Source: DATFBY01 sp035253585
Lineage (GTDB): Bacteria; Gemmatimonadota; Gemmatimonadetes; Gemmatimonadales; Gemmatimonadaceae
Length of the DNA stretch: 64,000 bases
NCBI GenBank assembly: GCA_035253585.1
Contig: DATFBY010000094.1
Span: 10,585 to 74,584, forward strand
Direction: 5' to 3'
In this document: positions 34,656 through 42,054 of the stretch, one piece after another
Numbering within the stretch: the stretch's first letter is position 1
Layout of the letters: every line of letters begins with the position of its first letter
Program-made: the position numbers and the translations under genes
Notes under the pieces: generated by a model
Told to the model about the DNA's origin: nothing
Database searches by the model: none
The model's input: only the letters and a program-made list of their open reading frames with translations

Positions 34656-35357
34656 CTACCGAGCGAACACGGCAACCCGCCAAAGAATCGTGTCGCGAAT
34701 CGTGGCCGGCCGAAGACCCGCGTCTCGCAGCAGCCGCTCGATTGCCGCCGGTGCATGGATGTACGTGCGGAACGCGGAACCGCGGCGCCGTCGCCAATAG
34801 TTGTCGAGTTTGACGTAGACCCGATTGATCCACCTGTCGCGCGGATACACCGCCCCGAATAGGCGACGGGCTTTTTGCGCGGACGCAGTGACGAGCCGCT
34901 CCATGTCGGGGTAGCAGCAGATGACCCGGTCCAGGGTCACCACATCCGCGTCAGGCGTGACGTCCGTCAGCGCGACAAAATCTCCCCGAAGGAAAGTCAC
35001 ACGCCCGGCGTAACCACGTCGCTCGGACTCCTCGCGAGCGGCGGTCACGTACGGCTCGGCGGCATCGACGTGCGTGGCGCTTCGAGCGCCCGCCGCAATC
35101 AACTCGTGGTGAACGACGCCGACGCCACCGCCGATGTCCAAGACCGTCGCGTCCGCCACGCCGGCCGATCGTAGCGCGGCGATCATTATTCCCGTCGTCC
35201 GATCCGGTCCCTTCCTGCGATACCGCTTCAGATCCGCCGCCGCGTGCTCGGCGTCGAACTGGGTATCGAAGCAGGAATGGTCGCAGCAGCTCACGTTCGA
35301 CTCCGCGAAACAGTGACTGACTTGTTTTCGCTCGACGCGCCGGGCCCTACGGGTCAA
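34656..35357 (-). CDS. SAM-dependent methyltransferase with N-terminal Cys cluster
   Basis: Class I methyltransferase, 233 residues from TTG 35357, which overlaps the upstream methyltransferase stop by 4 bp. The SAM site is ATVLDIGGGVGVVHHEL near residue 70, followed by an acidic end of strand 2 (HVDAAEPYV). The N-terminus contains CCDHSC and LKRYRRKGPDRTT, a pattern of BchM/ChlM-like methyltransferases outside photosynthesis loci. GTG 35294 would start right at VSCCDHSC and may be the true start. Substrate unknown. Confidence 0.82.
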   Translation of the reverse strand: MTRRARRVERKQVSHCFAESNVSCCDHSCFDTQFDAEHAAADLKRYRRKGPDRTTGIMIAALRSAGVADATVLDIGGGVGVVHHELIAAGARSATHVDAAEPYVTAAREESERRGYAGRVTFLRGDFVALTDVTPDADVVTLDRVICCYPDMERLVTASAQKARRLFGAVYPRDRWINRVYVKLDNYWRRRRGSAFRTYIHAPAAIERLLRDAGLRPATIRDTILWRVAVFAR

Positions 35358-35968
35358 ACGACCTTACACAAACAGTACACGAACGCCTGGGTTGCCCCAG
35401 AGGGCGTACGATGATCCTCCCGCACGCTGTCTACGAGACGGAATCCTTCGCCAAACTCCGCGCGCATGGACTCGGGCGAGTACCGCATGACGTCCAATCC
35501 GCTACAACGACTGGGTCCGTCGAGTGCGAAGCTGGCGACAATGACGTGCCCGCCATCGCGCACGGCGCGCCGTACCTGGGCGATGTAGCGGGCACGGTCA
35601 GTCGGACGCGTCAGGAAGTGAAACACCGCACGGTCATGCCAAACCGCGAACGCGCCACGCTCGAAGCTCGTCTCGAGCACGTCCGCGGCAATCCAATTCA
35701 CGGCCGCTGCACGTGCGCCGAGGCGAGCCTGCGCAACGGCAAGAGCGTCAGGCGCGAGATCGAGCACCGTGATTGCACGATAGCCGGCATCCAACAATCC
35801 GTCGACCACAGTCGAAGCACCACCGCCGACATCGATGATGGGATCATCGCGCTCGCTCGCCGCCCTTCGGATCAGCTCCACCGATACCGTCGCGGCGGCT
35901 TGATACCAGCTGACTTCAGTCGCTTCTCTGTGTCTGTAGATCGCTTGCCAATGGTCGCGGCGCGTCAC
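35354..35968 (-). CDS. Class I SAM-dependent methyltransferase
   Basis: A 204-residue protein from GTG 35968. It starts RDHWQAIYRHREATEVSWYQ, a signature of a widespread group of small methyltransferases, followed by the SAM-binding loop IIDVGGGASTVVDGL and WHDRAVFHFLT. It is the upstream gene of a two-gene minus-strand unit with the Cys-cluster methyltransferase. The substrate cannot be inferred. The gene is divergent from the small gene at 36124. Confidence 0.85.
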   Translation of the reverse strand: MTRRDHWQAIYRHREATEVSWYQAAATVSVELIRRAASERDDPIIDVGGGASTVVDGLLDAGYRAITVLDLAPDALAVAQARLGARAAAVNWIAADVLETSFERGAFAVWHDRAVFHFLTRPTDRARYIAQVRRAVRDGGHVIVASFALDGPSRCSGLDVMRYSPESMRAEFGEGFRLVDSVREDHRTPSGATQAFVYCLCKVV

Positions 35969-36020
35969 CGTCGCCTCCGTCTTCCTTTACGTTAGGAAGG
36001 AGCAGCGACGGAGAACAGGC

Positions 36021-36032
36021 GGGAACGTTCCC
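36021..36032. promoter_or_regulatory. Perfect 12-bp palindrome in a divergent intergenic region
   Basis: GGGAACGTTCCC lies in the 155-bp space between the minus-strand methyltransferases (start 35968) and the plus-strand small gene (start 36124). A second weaker hairpin, CTTCCT-N7-AGGAAG (35981-35999), lies just before it. It is a plausible operator for either direction. No regulator is known. Confidence 0.45.
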
Positions 36033-36123
36033 TTGGCCTTGCGATGATCGAAGCAGATGGCGAGCTTCTGGGTACGCAGCGCAAGCGGGCCCGGCTGCGA
36101 ATCCCCCTCCCGAGGATGAGACG

Positions 36124-36384
36124 GTGCCAGAGAACGCACTCGATATAGTGCGTCGGTCATGGTCCGGTGCCTTCCTTTCTGCCGACGAGGACACGTTCGA
36201 CGCCGCCGTCCGGAAGTACATCTACGCGGCGCGTACGCACGACATGCCCATCGAGCGGACCATCGCACGTCTCAAGCAAGAGCTTCACTCCTTGACGCCC
36301 ATCGAGGGCGACTTCAAGCGCGCCGGTGAGCTGGTCGAGCGGGCGGTACAGCTCGTGATCGCCGAGTACTACGAGGCGAATTAG
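36124..36384 (+). CDS. Small conserved-looking protein of unknown function
   Basis: An 86-residue acidic/helical protein from GTG 36124, starting MPENALDIVRRSWSGAFLSA. It has well-formed helices (FDAAVRKYIYAARTHDMP, IERTIARLKQELHSL, RAGELVERAVQLVIAEYYE). There is no signal peptide or membrane segment. Codon use matches neighbours, and the minus-strand frames opposite look like shadows. I do not recognise the family. An RNA- or protein-binding regulatory role would be speculation. Confidence 0.65.
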   Translation: MPENALDIVRRSWSGAFLSADEDTFDAAVRKYIYAARTHDMPIERTIARLKQELHSLTPIEGDFKRAGELVERAVQLVIAEYYEAN

Positions 36385-36529
36385 GCATCAGGCTCGCGCT
36401 GTGACATCGGAGACGGCCCTCAACGCAACGCGTACGCGGTGCGAACCGGACAAGTGTCCGCTAAATTCATCGCGACGCTCGATCTCGGCACTCCTCACCT
36501 TCACCCGTCAACCCGGACGCGCCTACGTC

Positions 36530-37693
36530 ATGAGACTCGCTCGTTTCCTTGCGATCCTTTTGCCTTTCCTTGCTGCCGACGTCGCGGCACAGTCAGCGCC
36601 CGATGCGGCGTTCGTCATCAGACTCGGCACCGACACCATCGCCGTCGAACGCTTCTCGCGAAATCAAAACAACTACAACGTCGAGCAGGTGCTCCGGAGC
36701 CCGACTACGACGCTCCGGCACTCGCACATCGGCATGACGGCAGCCGGCGAGATCGAAGAGATCTTCTACATGAACCACGTGATCGGCGCGATCGACGCGC
36801 CGCTCCTCGGACACACCAAGCTCACCAACGCCGGCGGCGACAGCGCGACCGTCGAAATGAAGCAGGGCGATTCCACGCGCACGCGACGGGTGCCCGCACC
36901 GCGCGGAATGCTCCCCAATCTGCCGACGTCCTTTCTCGCCTACGAGATGGCGGCCGCGAAGCTGCGCGCCTCAGGCGCCGACAGTCTGGCAGTCACCCTC
37001 GTCTCGCCGGGTGGCGGCACGCTCCCGATCGTCGCCAAGCGCCTGGGTGCCGACTCCATGACGTTCCGCTTGCCATTCCTCACCTACCGCGCTCGCGTGG
37101 ACGCGAGCGGAAAGATCCTCGCCCTGTATCAACCGCTCGGCACGTCGGTGGAGCGAGTGCCGAACGTCGACGTCAACGCGATCGCAGTGGCTTGGCAGAA
37201 GCTCGACAAAGAAGGGAAGGCGATGGGCTTTCTCTCGCCCGTCGACTCGAGCATCGCGAAGGTTGGCGATGCCACGATCTCGGTGCGGTATGCCCGGCCG
37301 CGCACGCGAGGGCGCACGATCTTCGGCAACATCGTTCCGTTCGACACCGTGTGGCGAACCGGAGCGAACGACGCCACGGTCATCCAGGTGGATCAGGAGA
37401 TTCGGATCGGAAAGACTGTCGTGCCCGCTGGCACGTACACCCTTTTCACCCGCCCGTCGCGCAGCAGCACACTGCTCATTCTGAACAAGGAGACGACGCG
37501 AGACGGGGAACCACTGGCCGGCACCGACTACGACGCGAAGAACGACTTCGCGCGGATTCCCATGGCGACCCGCACCGTGCCGATTACTGTCCCACAGCTC
37601 ACGATCGAGGTGCAACCAGGTACGGCGAAGCAAGGCACCTTGCGCATCGTATGGGACAAGCGAGAAATGTCGGTACCGATCGTCGACCTATAA
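36530..37693 (+). CDS. Exported DUF2911-domain protein
   Basis: A 387-residue secreted protein from ATG 36530, with a signal peptide ending near DVAAQS. The N-terminal part (about residues 25-230) is a beta-rich region of unknown type. The C-terminal part matches DUF2911: ISVRYARPRTRGRTIFG, WRTGANDATVIQ, the VPAGTYTLFTRP loop and a late RIVWDKREMSVPI strand. DUF2911 proteins are common in Bacteroidota and Gemmatimonadota; their role is unknown. The frame is open upstream, but only ATG 36530 gives a signal peptide. A strong terminator follows. Confidence 0.82.
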   Translation: MRLARFLAILLPFLAADVAAQSAPDAAFVIRLGTDTIAVERFSRNQNNYNVEQVLRSPTTTLRHSHIGMTAAGEIEEIFYMNHVIGAIDAPLLGHTKLTNAGGDSATVEMKQGDSTRTRRVPAPRGMLPNLPTSFLAYEMAAAKLRASGADSLAVTLVSPGGGTLPIVAKRLGADSMTFRLPFLTYRARVDASGKILALYQPLGTSVERVPNVDVNAIAVAWQKLDKEGKAMGFLSPVDSSIAKVGDATISVRYARPRTRGRTIFGNIVPFDTVWRTGANDATVIQVDQEIRIGKTVVPAGTYTLFTRPSRSSTLLILNKETTRDGEPLAGTDYDAKNDFARIPMATRTVPITVPQLTIEVQPGTAKQGTLRIVWDKREMSVPIVDL

Positions 37694-37718
37694 GGGCGGC
37701 ACGACAGGAACGCTGACG

Positions 37719-37757
37719 AGCGGCGATGCACTCACGTGCATCGCCGCTTTCTTTTTC
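37719..37757 (+). terminator. Rho-independent terminator after the DUF2911 gene
   Basis: A perfect 13-bp stem (37719-37731 with 37736-37748), TCAC tetraloop, then TTCTTTTTC. The stem arms read AGCGGCGATGCAC and GTGCATCGCCGCT. This is the clearest intrinsic terminator in the window. Confidence 0.92.
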
Positions 37758-37825
37758 GCTGACGGCAGTGCGCCCGGCATGGCCCCTGCGCCACCAGCAA
37801 CTCGACCCTCGAGCCGGAGCAGGAA

Positions 37826-38206
37826 ATGACCGCGCCGCACGCCGCAGAGACTCGCCGTCAGTGGGCCGACATCGCGATCATCGTCACCGGCGTCGCGCTG
37901 CTCGGGCTATCCATGTGGGGAGCGCCGGTACTCGCCGGCGCCGACGATGAAATTGCCTATCCTGATACGGTGTGGCTCGTGTACGCCGGCGCGGGAGCAC
38001 TGGCCATCGCCGGGGTCATCGCCGCACAGAAGTGGTCTCTCCGCGGCCTGGGTAGGGCGCTCATCATCGTTGCCGCTCTGCTCCTGCTGGCGAGCCTCCT
38101 GGCGTTCCGGGACCTCGGTCTCCGCGCCTGGTTCGCCACGATCCTGCCCGCGCTGATCTTTCTCCTGGCGTCGCGCAGCGTTGGTCCGCTCCCGCCGCCA
38201 ACCTGA
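37826..38206 (+). CDS. Small integral membrane protein of unknown function
   Basis: A 126-residue protein from ATG 37826, with GGA 5 bp upstream. Four hydrophobic segments are visible: IAIIVTGVALLGLSMWG, WLVYAGAGALAIAGVIAA, ALIIVAALLLLASLLA and FATILPALIFLLA. Short charged loops separate them. There is no recognisable family or catalytic motif. It stands alone between the DUF2911 terminator and the ArsR operator region. Confidence 0.7.
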   Translation: MTAPHAAETRRQWADIAIIVTGVALLGLSMWGAPVLAGADDEIAYPDTVWLVYAGAGALAIAGVIAAQKWSLRGLGRALIIVAALLLLASLLAFRDLGLRAWFATILPALIFLLASRSVGPLPPPT

Positions 38207-38248
38207 AGCGCGGCCTCCTTTTCCCACACTTATCAACATCGCCCCAAA

Positions 38249-38266
38249 GTACCCCTCCCGGGGTAC
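38249..38266. promoter_or_regulatory. Inverted repeat upstream of the ArsR gene
   Basis: GTACCCC (38249-38255) and GGGGTAC (38260-38266) with a 4-nt spacer. It lies 26 bp before the longer operator and just upstream of a -35-like TTGACT (38271-38276). It could be a second binding site. Confidence 0.5.
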
Positions 38267-38292
38267 CCGCTTGACTACCGGATACCCCTGAT

Positions 38293-38320
38293 GAATATTC
38301 AACCATATGGTTGAATATTC
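38293..38320. promoter_or_regulatory. 28-bp perfect palindrome spanning the arsR start codon
   Basis: The half-sites GAATATTCAACCAT and ATGGTTGAATATTC meet at 38306/38307. The ATG of the regulator gene is inside the right half-site, so the first codons Met-Val-Glu-Tyr are part of the operator. A TTGACT -35-like box lies 17 bp upstream of the left edge. The likely role is autorepression by the encoded ArsR-family protein, which would block transcription and possibly initiation. Confidence 0.8.
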
Positions 38321-38651
38321 CCAGAGCGCCTTGGACGACATTTTCGGCGCGCTCGCTCACCCGGCCCGACGCTCCATGCTCGCGCGCCTCACTCGCGGGG
38401 ACGCCACAGTGAGCGAGCTGGCGGAGCCCTTCGCGATGTCTTTTGCCGCCGTGTCGAAGCACGTGAGCGTGCTCGAGCGCGCCGCACTCGTGCGTCGAGA
38501 GGTCGTCGGCCGTGAGCACCATCTGCGGCTCAATCCGACCGCGCTCCGTGAAGCCGCCGAGTGGGTGGAACGGCACCGCCGCTTCTGGGAAGAGCGACTG
38601 GATTCGCTCGAGCGCTTCCTCACCGACAAGCGGAAGCGATCGCGCACCTGA
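38307..38651 (+). CDS. ArsR-family transcriptional regulator
   Basis: A 114-residue winged-helix repressor starting MVEYSQSALDDIFGALAHPA. The recognition helix region is FAMSFAAVSKHVSVLERAAL, followed by the beta-wing VVGREHHLRLN. It has no cysteine metal site of the ArsR/SmtB type, so it belongs to the non-metal group often paired with AHSA1/SRPBCC genes. The next gene, 20 bp downstream, is such a protein. A perfect palindrome overlaps the start codon. Confidence 0.92.
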   Translation: MVEYSQSALDDIFGALAHPARRSMLARLTRGDATVSELAEPFAMSFAAVSKHVSVLERAALVRREVVGREHHLRLNPTALREAAEWVERHRRFWEERLDSLERFLTDKRKRSRT

Positions 38652-38671
38652 CATCGTACCGAGGAGACATC

Positions 38672-39163
38672 ATGCCTGACGAGAGCACGACACCTCTGAG
38701 CAGCGCCGCGTCGGACGTACTGCGACAGCCACTCGCCACCGGTACCGCGCGAACCGTGGTGAAGCGGAGAATCGAGGCGCCACCCGCGGAGGTGTTTGCC
38801 GCCTGGCTGGACGCCGAGGGGATGAGAAAGTGGATGTGCCCGGCCAACGTGCGCGAGTCGCGGGTCACGATCGATCCGCGCGTGGGAGGTCATTACCGCA
38901 TCGACATGGTGGGCGCGACGGAGGTCTACGAGCACGAAGGGGAATACCTGGTCATCGATCCGCCGCGACGCCTGTCGTTCACCTGGATCTCGCCGTCTAC
39001 CAATCGCGAGCGCTCGGTGGTGACGATCGAGTTCACCGATCGCGGGGGCGCGACTGACCTCGTGCTCACTCACGAACGGTTGCCGAGCGACGACATGGCA
39101 CGGCGGCACAACGAGGGTTGGGCGTCGATTCTCGAGAAGCTGGCGGCCCGCTTCGCCAACTAA
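38672..39163 (+). CDS. AHSA1/SRPBCC-domain protein
   Basis: A 163-residue START-like protein. GAGGAGA precedes ATG 38672. The core has KRRIEAPPAEVFAAWLD, MRKWMCPA, VGGHYRIDM and the terminal helix HNEGWASILEKLAARF. Members of this group bind hydrophobic ligands. The N-terminal 25 residues are Ser/Thr/Ala-rich and variable. Pairing with the ArsR regulator suggests a ligand-responsive two-gene unit, but the ligand is unknown. Confidence 0.9.
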   Translation: MPDESTTPLSSAASDVLRQPLATGTARTVVKRRIEAPPAEVFAAWLDAEGMRKWMCPANVRESRVTIDPRVGGHYRIDMVGATEVYEHEGEYLVIDPPRRLSFTWISPSTNRERSVVTIEFTDRGGATDLVLTHERLPSDDMARRHNEGWASILEKLAARFAN

Positions 39164-39193
39164 TCTTGGTAAGCACGTGTTAGCGCAGCACTA

Positions 39194-39238
39194 AGAGGAG
39201 CGCACTTCGCGTTTTACACGAAGTGCGCTCCTCTTTGC
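39194..39238. terminator. Terminator after the ArsR-AHSA1 unit
   Basis: A perfect 16-bp stem (39194-39209 with 39219-39234) with a 9-nt loop CGTTTTACA, followed by TTGCGT. The arms start AGAGGAGCGCAC and end GTGCGCTCCTCT. It ends the two-gene unit before the WD40 gene. Confidence 0.82.
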
Positions 39239-39292
39239 GTCCCGTCGTCGAAAACGTGCCGTTTGACGCCCGTCAGCAGTCTTATGGGTGTC

Positions 39293-40459
39293 ATGACGCC
39301 TCGCACCCTTCGCTCCCTTGCGACGCTCGTCGCAGCGGCCGCTCCAGCGTTGCTCTCCGTGGCGCGCCTCGACGCACAGGTTCATCGACGCGCGCCCGAT
39401 CTCTACGTCGTGGCCATGAGCTACGAGCCGATGCGCGCCTTCCAGTGTACCGATGCGCGTGGCGCGCCTGTGGGAAAGAGCGAAGTCACGCTCGCGCCTG
39501 ACGGTGCCGTACTGGCGAGCGCGACATCGCGCGAGATTTGCCTCTTCGACGTGTTCACCGGCAAACGCTACAAGACGCTCTCGATCCCGTCGATCGAGTA
39601 CACCGAAGGCGTCGAGCAAGGTGGCAACTGGGGACTGACGTACAGCCCCGACGGTGCGATGCTCGCGGTGTTCACCGATCGCTTCAAGGAGCGCGGCGAG
39701 CGCAGCATTCTCCTATGGGACGTCGAGCTCGAGGCGATCACGCAACGGTTCGTCATCGGCCGCGGGATGGGCGACTGGGTGAGCGCGATCTCCTTCAGCG
39801 GCGACGGGCGACTGATCGCTACCGCCGGCGCCGATGGCCGCGCGCGCGTTTGGGATGTGGAGACCGGCCGCGTCATTCGCATCTGGTCCGACGACAAGCC
39901 CGCACGCGCGGTCGCGCTCAGCCCCGACGGCCAGGTCGCTGCCGTCGGCGGCGATGATATGATCGTGCGTCTCTACGACATCGCCACCGGCCAGGTAGCA
40001 GCTGAATTCGAAGGGCACGAAGGTGCCATCAACTCGCTCGTGTTCAGCCCCGACGACCGCTTTCTCGCGTCGTCGGCGACGGACGGCACGATCAAGCTCT
40101 GGCAGGTGCAGCTACGCAAGTACGTCCGCACGATGGACGGAATGGCGACGAGTCTCGCCTTCGCGCCCGACGGCAAGCTCCTCGCGGCGGCAGCCGGTGG
40201 TGCGCTGCGATTGTGGGACACGGAGTACGGCGAAATCGCACGCACGCTGATCGTGGACTCGTCCGAGCCCGACGCCTTCAAGTGCACCCGTGTCGTGTAC
40301 TCGGCCGACGGCCGCACGATCGCATGTAGCGACACGTCAGGCGTCTCACGCCTCTGGCGCACCGATCTCGTCGTCGCGCCCGACTTCGGCGCGCGCGCGG
40401 CATCACTCGGCGCCTCGCGCGAGAACACTGGCAAGACACCGGAGCGCGCCTCGCCCTGA
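39293..40459 (+). CDS. Exported WD40-repeat protein
   Basis: About 388 residues from ATG 39293 (ATG 39284 is an alternative). A signal peptide MTPRTLRSLATLVAAAAPAL ends near DAQ. The mature part is a beta-propeller with repeated units such as AISFSGDGRLIATAGADGRA, ALSPDGQVAAVGGDDMIV and SLVFSPDDRFLASSATDG, followed by weaker repeats. Probably a periplasmic scaffold; partners unknown. It ends 78 bp before pyrR. Confidence 0.85.
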   Translation: MTPRTLRSLATLVAAAAPALLSVARLDAQVHRRAPDLYVVAMSYEPMRAFQCTDARGAPVGKSEVTLAPDGAVLASATSREICLFDVFTGKRYKTLSIPSIEYTEGVEQGGNWGLTYSPDGAMLAVFTDRFKERGERSILLWDVELEAITQRFVIGRGMGDWVSAISFSGDGRLIATAGADGRARVWDVETGRVIRIWSDDKPARAVALSPDGQVAAVGGDDMIVRLYDIATGQVAAEFEGHEGAINSLVFSPDDRFLASSATDGTIKLWQVQLRKYVRTMDGMATSLAFAPDGKLLAAAAGGALRLWDTEYGEIARTLIVDSSEPDAFKCTRVVYSADGRTIACSDTSGVSRLWRTDLVVAPDFGARAASLGASRENTGKTPERASP

Positions 40460-40537
40460 GCGCGTGACGCGCGAGCGCGTGTGCATCGCACGCCGCGCCC
40501 TTCTATCCCACGATCGGCATCGCCATATTTTTCCGCG

Positions 40538-41095
40538 ATGCCCAGCAATCAATCCACCGTCCTCGATGCGCGCGCCGTCGAGCGCACGCTCCGGCGCATG
40601 GCGGACGAGATCGTCGAGCTGAATGACGGTACGGCGGACCTGATCATCGTCGGCATCCAGCGGCGGGGCGTGCAGCTGGCGGACCGCATCGTCGACATGA
40701 TCAACGAGCGCGAAGAGGCAAACGTGCCGCGGGGCGCGCTCGACATCACGCTTTATCGCGACGATCTCCAGACAGTCGGTCCACGCCCGGTCGTCGGTCC
40801 AACCGATCTTCCGTGGAATCTCGACGACAAGCGCGTGGTCATCGTAGACGACGTGCTCTACACTGGCCGCACGGTGCGCGCGGCACTCGATGAGCTCGCC
40901 GACTTCGGCCGCCCAGCGCGCATCATGCTCGCCGTCCTCGTCGACCGCGGAGGACGCGAGCTGCCGATCCAGCCGGACATCGTCGGCAAGAAGATGACGG
41001 TGAATGCGCGCGACCGCGTCGACGTGCTCGTGCGCGATCTCGATGGACGCGACGCGGTGCTGGTCGCCAAGGGACAGGGCGAGGACACCGCATGA
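40538..41095 (+). CDS. pyrR: Pyrimidine regulatory protein PyrR / uracil phosphoribosyltransferase
   Basis: A 185-residue PRTase-fold protein from ATG 40538. The PRPP loop is VVIVDDVLYTGRTVRAAL, with IIVGIQRRGVQLADRI and DITLYRDDLQ upstream, matching PyrR. In Gram-positives PyrR binds pyr mRNA at attenuators. The 78-bp leader here has a GC-rich hairpin-like stretch but no clear PyrR anti-antiterminator, so regulation could not be confirmed. It overlaps pyrB by 4 bp. Confidence 0.92.
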   Translation: MPSNQSTVLDARAVERTLRRMADEIVELNDGTADLIIVGIQRRGVQLADRIVDMINEREEANVPRGALDITLYRDDLQTVGPRPVVGPTDLPWNLDDKRVVIVDDVLYTGRTVRAALDELADFGRPARIMLAVLVDRGGRELPIQPDIVGKKMTVNARDRVDVLVRDLDGRDAVLVAKGQGEDTA

Positions 41096-42054
41096 CGAGT
41101 GCGCTCGGCAAGGATCTCCTGGCACTCGAGCCACTCTCGCCCGAACAGATCAAGCTCGTTCTCGATGTCGCTGAGCCGTTCAAGGAGATCAGCGAGCGAA
41201 ACATCAAGAAGGTCCCCGCACTGCGCGGCGCGACGATCGTCAATCTCTTCTTCGAGGCCTCGACCAGAACCCGCATCTCCTTCGAGTTCGCCGAGAAGCG
41301 GTTATCGGCCGACACGGTGAACGTAGCCGCGTCCGGATCGAGTGTGGCGAAAGGGGAGACGCTGGTCGATACCGCGCGCAATCTCGAAGCGATGCGAATC
41401 GACATGGTGGTGATCCGCCATGGCGCGTCGGGTGCCGCGCGCTTCCTCGCCGACCGCATCGAATCGAACGTGATCAACGCGGGCGACGGCACGCACGAGC
41501 ATCCCACGCAGGGATTGCTCGATCTGCTCACGCTGCGCGATCATTTCGGCAACCTCGGTGGATGCAAGGTCTGCATCGTCGGTGACGTGCTCCACTCGCG
41601 GGTGGCGCGCTCCAACATTTGGGGCCTCAAGAAAATGGGCGCCGACGTCGCGGTGTGCGGGCCACGCTCGCTGCTGCCTAACGCGATCGACGAGCTCGGC
41701 GTCACTGTGTTCACCAGGATCGAGCAAGCGATCGAGTGGGCCGATGCGCTCAACGTGCTGCGTCTTCAGCTGGAGCGCATGCAGGCGGGGTACATTCCCT
41801 CACTGCGCGAGTACAACCGCGTATTCGGTATCACACGTGAGCGGCTCGAGCGAGCGCCACGGGATGTGCTGATTCTTCATCCAGGTCCCATGAATCGCGG
41901 CGTAGAGATCGATTCCGACGTCGCCGATGGTCCGCACTCGGTGATCCTCGATCAAGTCACCAACGGCGTCGCCGTCCGCATGGCGGTGCTCTATCTGCTC
42001 GCGGGCGGCCGGCCGGAGCTCGCGGAAGCGGCCAAAGGAGTGCCGGACAGGTGA
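41092..42054 (+). CDS. pyrB: Aspartate carbamoyltransferase catalytic subunit
   Basis: Condenses carbamoyl phosphate and aspartate in pyrimidine synthesis. It has 320 residues. The carbamoyl phosphate site is FFEASTRTRISFEFAEKRL near residue 57, with the VIRHGASGAARFLA region, HPTQGLLDLLTL and the aspartate-side segment ILHPGPMNRGVEI. No PyrI regulatory subunit is nearby. Order pyrR-pyrB-pyrC with 4-bp overlaps indicates one operon. Confidence 0.96.
   Translation: MTSALGKDLLALEPLSPEQIKLVLDVAEPFKEISERNIKKVPALRGATIVNLFFEASTRTRISFEFAEKRLSADTVNVAASGSSVAKGETLVDTARNLEAMRIDMVVIRHGASGAARFLADRIESNVINAGDGTHEHPTQGLLDLLTLRDHFGNLGGCKVCIVGDVLHSRVARSNIWGLKKMGADVAVCGPRSLLPNAIDELGVTVFTRIEQAIEWADALNVLRLQLERMQAGYIPSLREYNRVFGITRERLERAPRDVLILHPGPMNRGVEIDSDVADGPHSVILDQVTNGVAVRMAVLYLLAGGRPELAEAAKGVPDR

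Noticed and set aside
36439..37716. 425-codon plus-strand frame overlapping the DUF2911 gene
   Set aside because: Arg/His-rich, no domain, and offset from the frame that has both a signal peptide and DUF2911 motifs.
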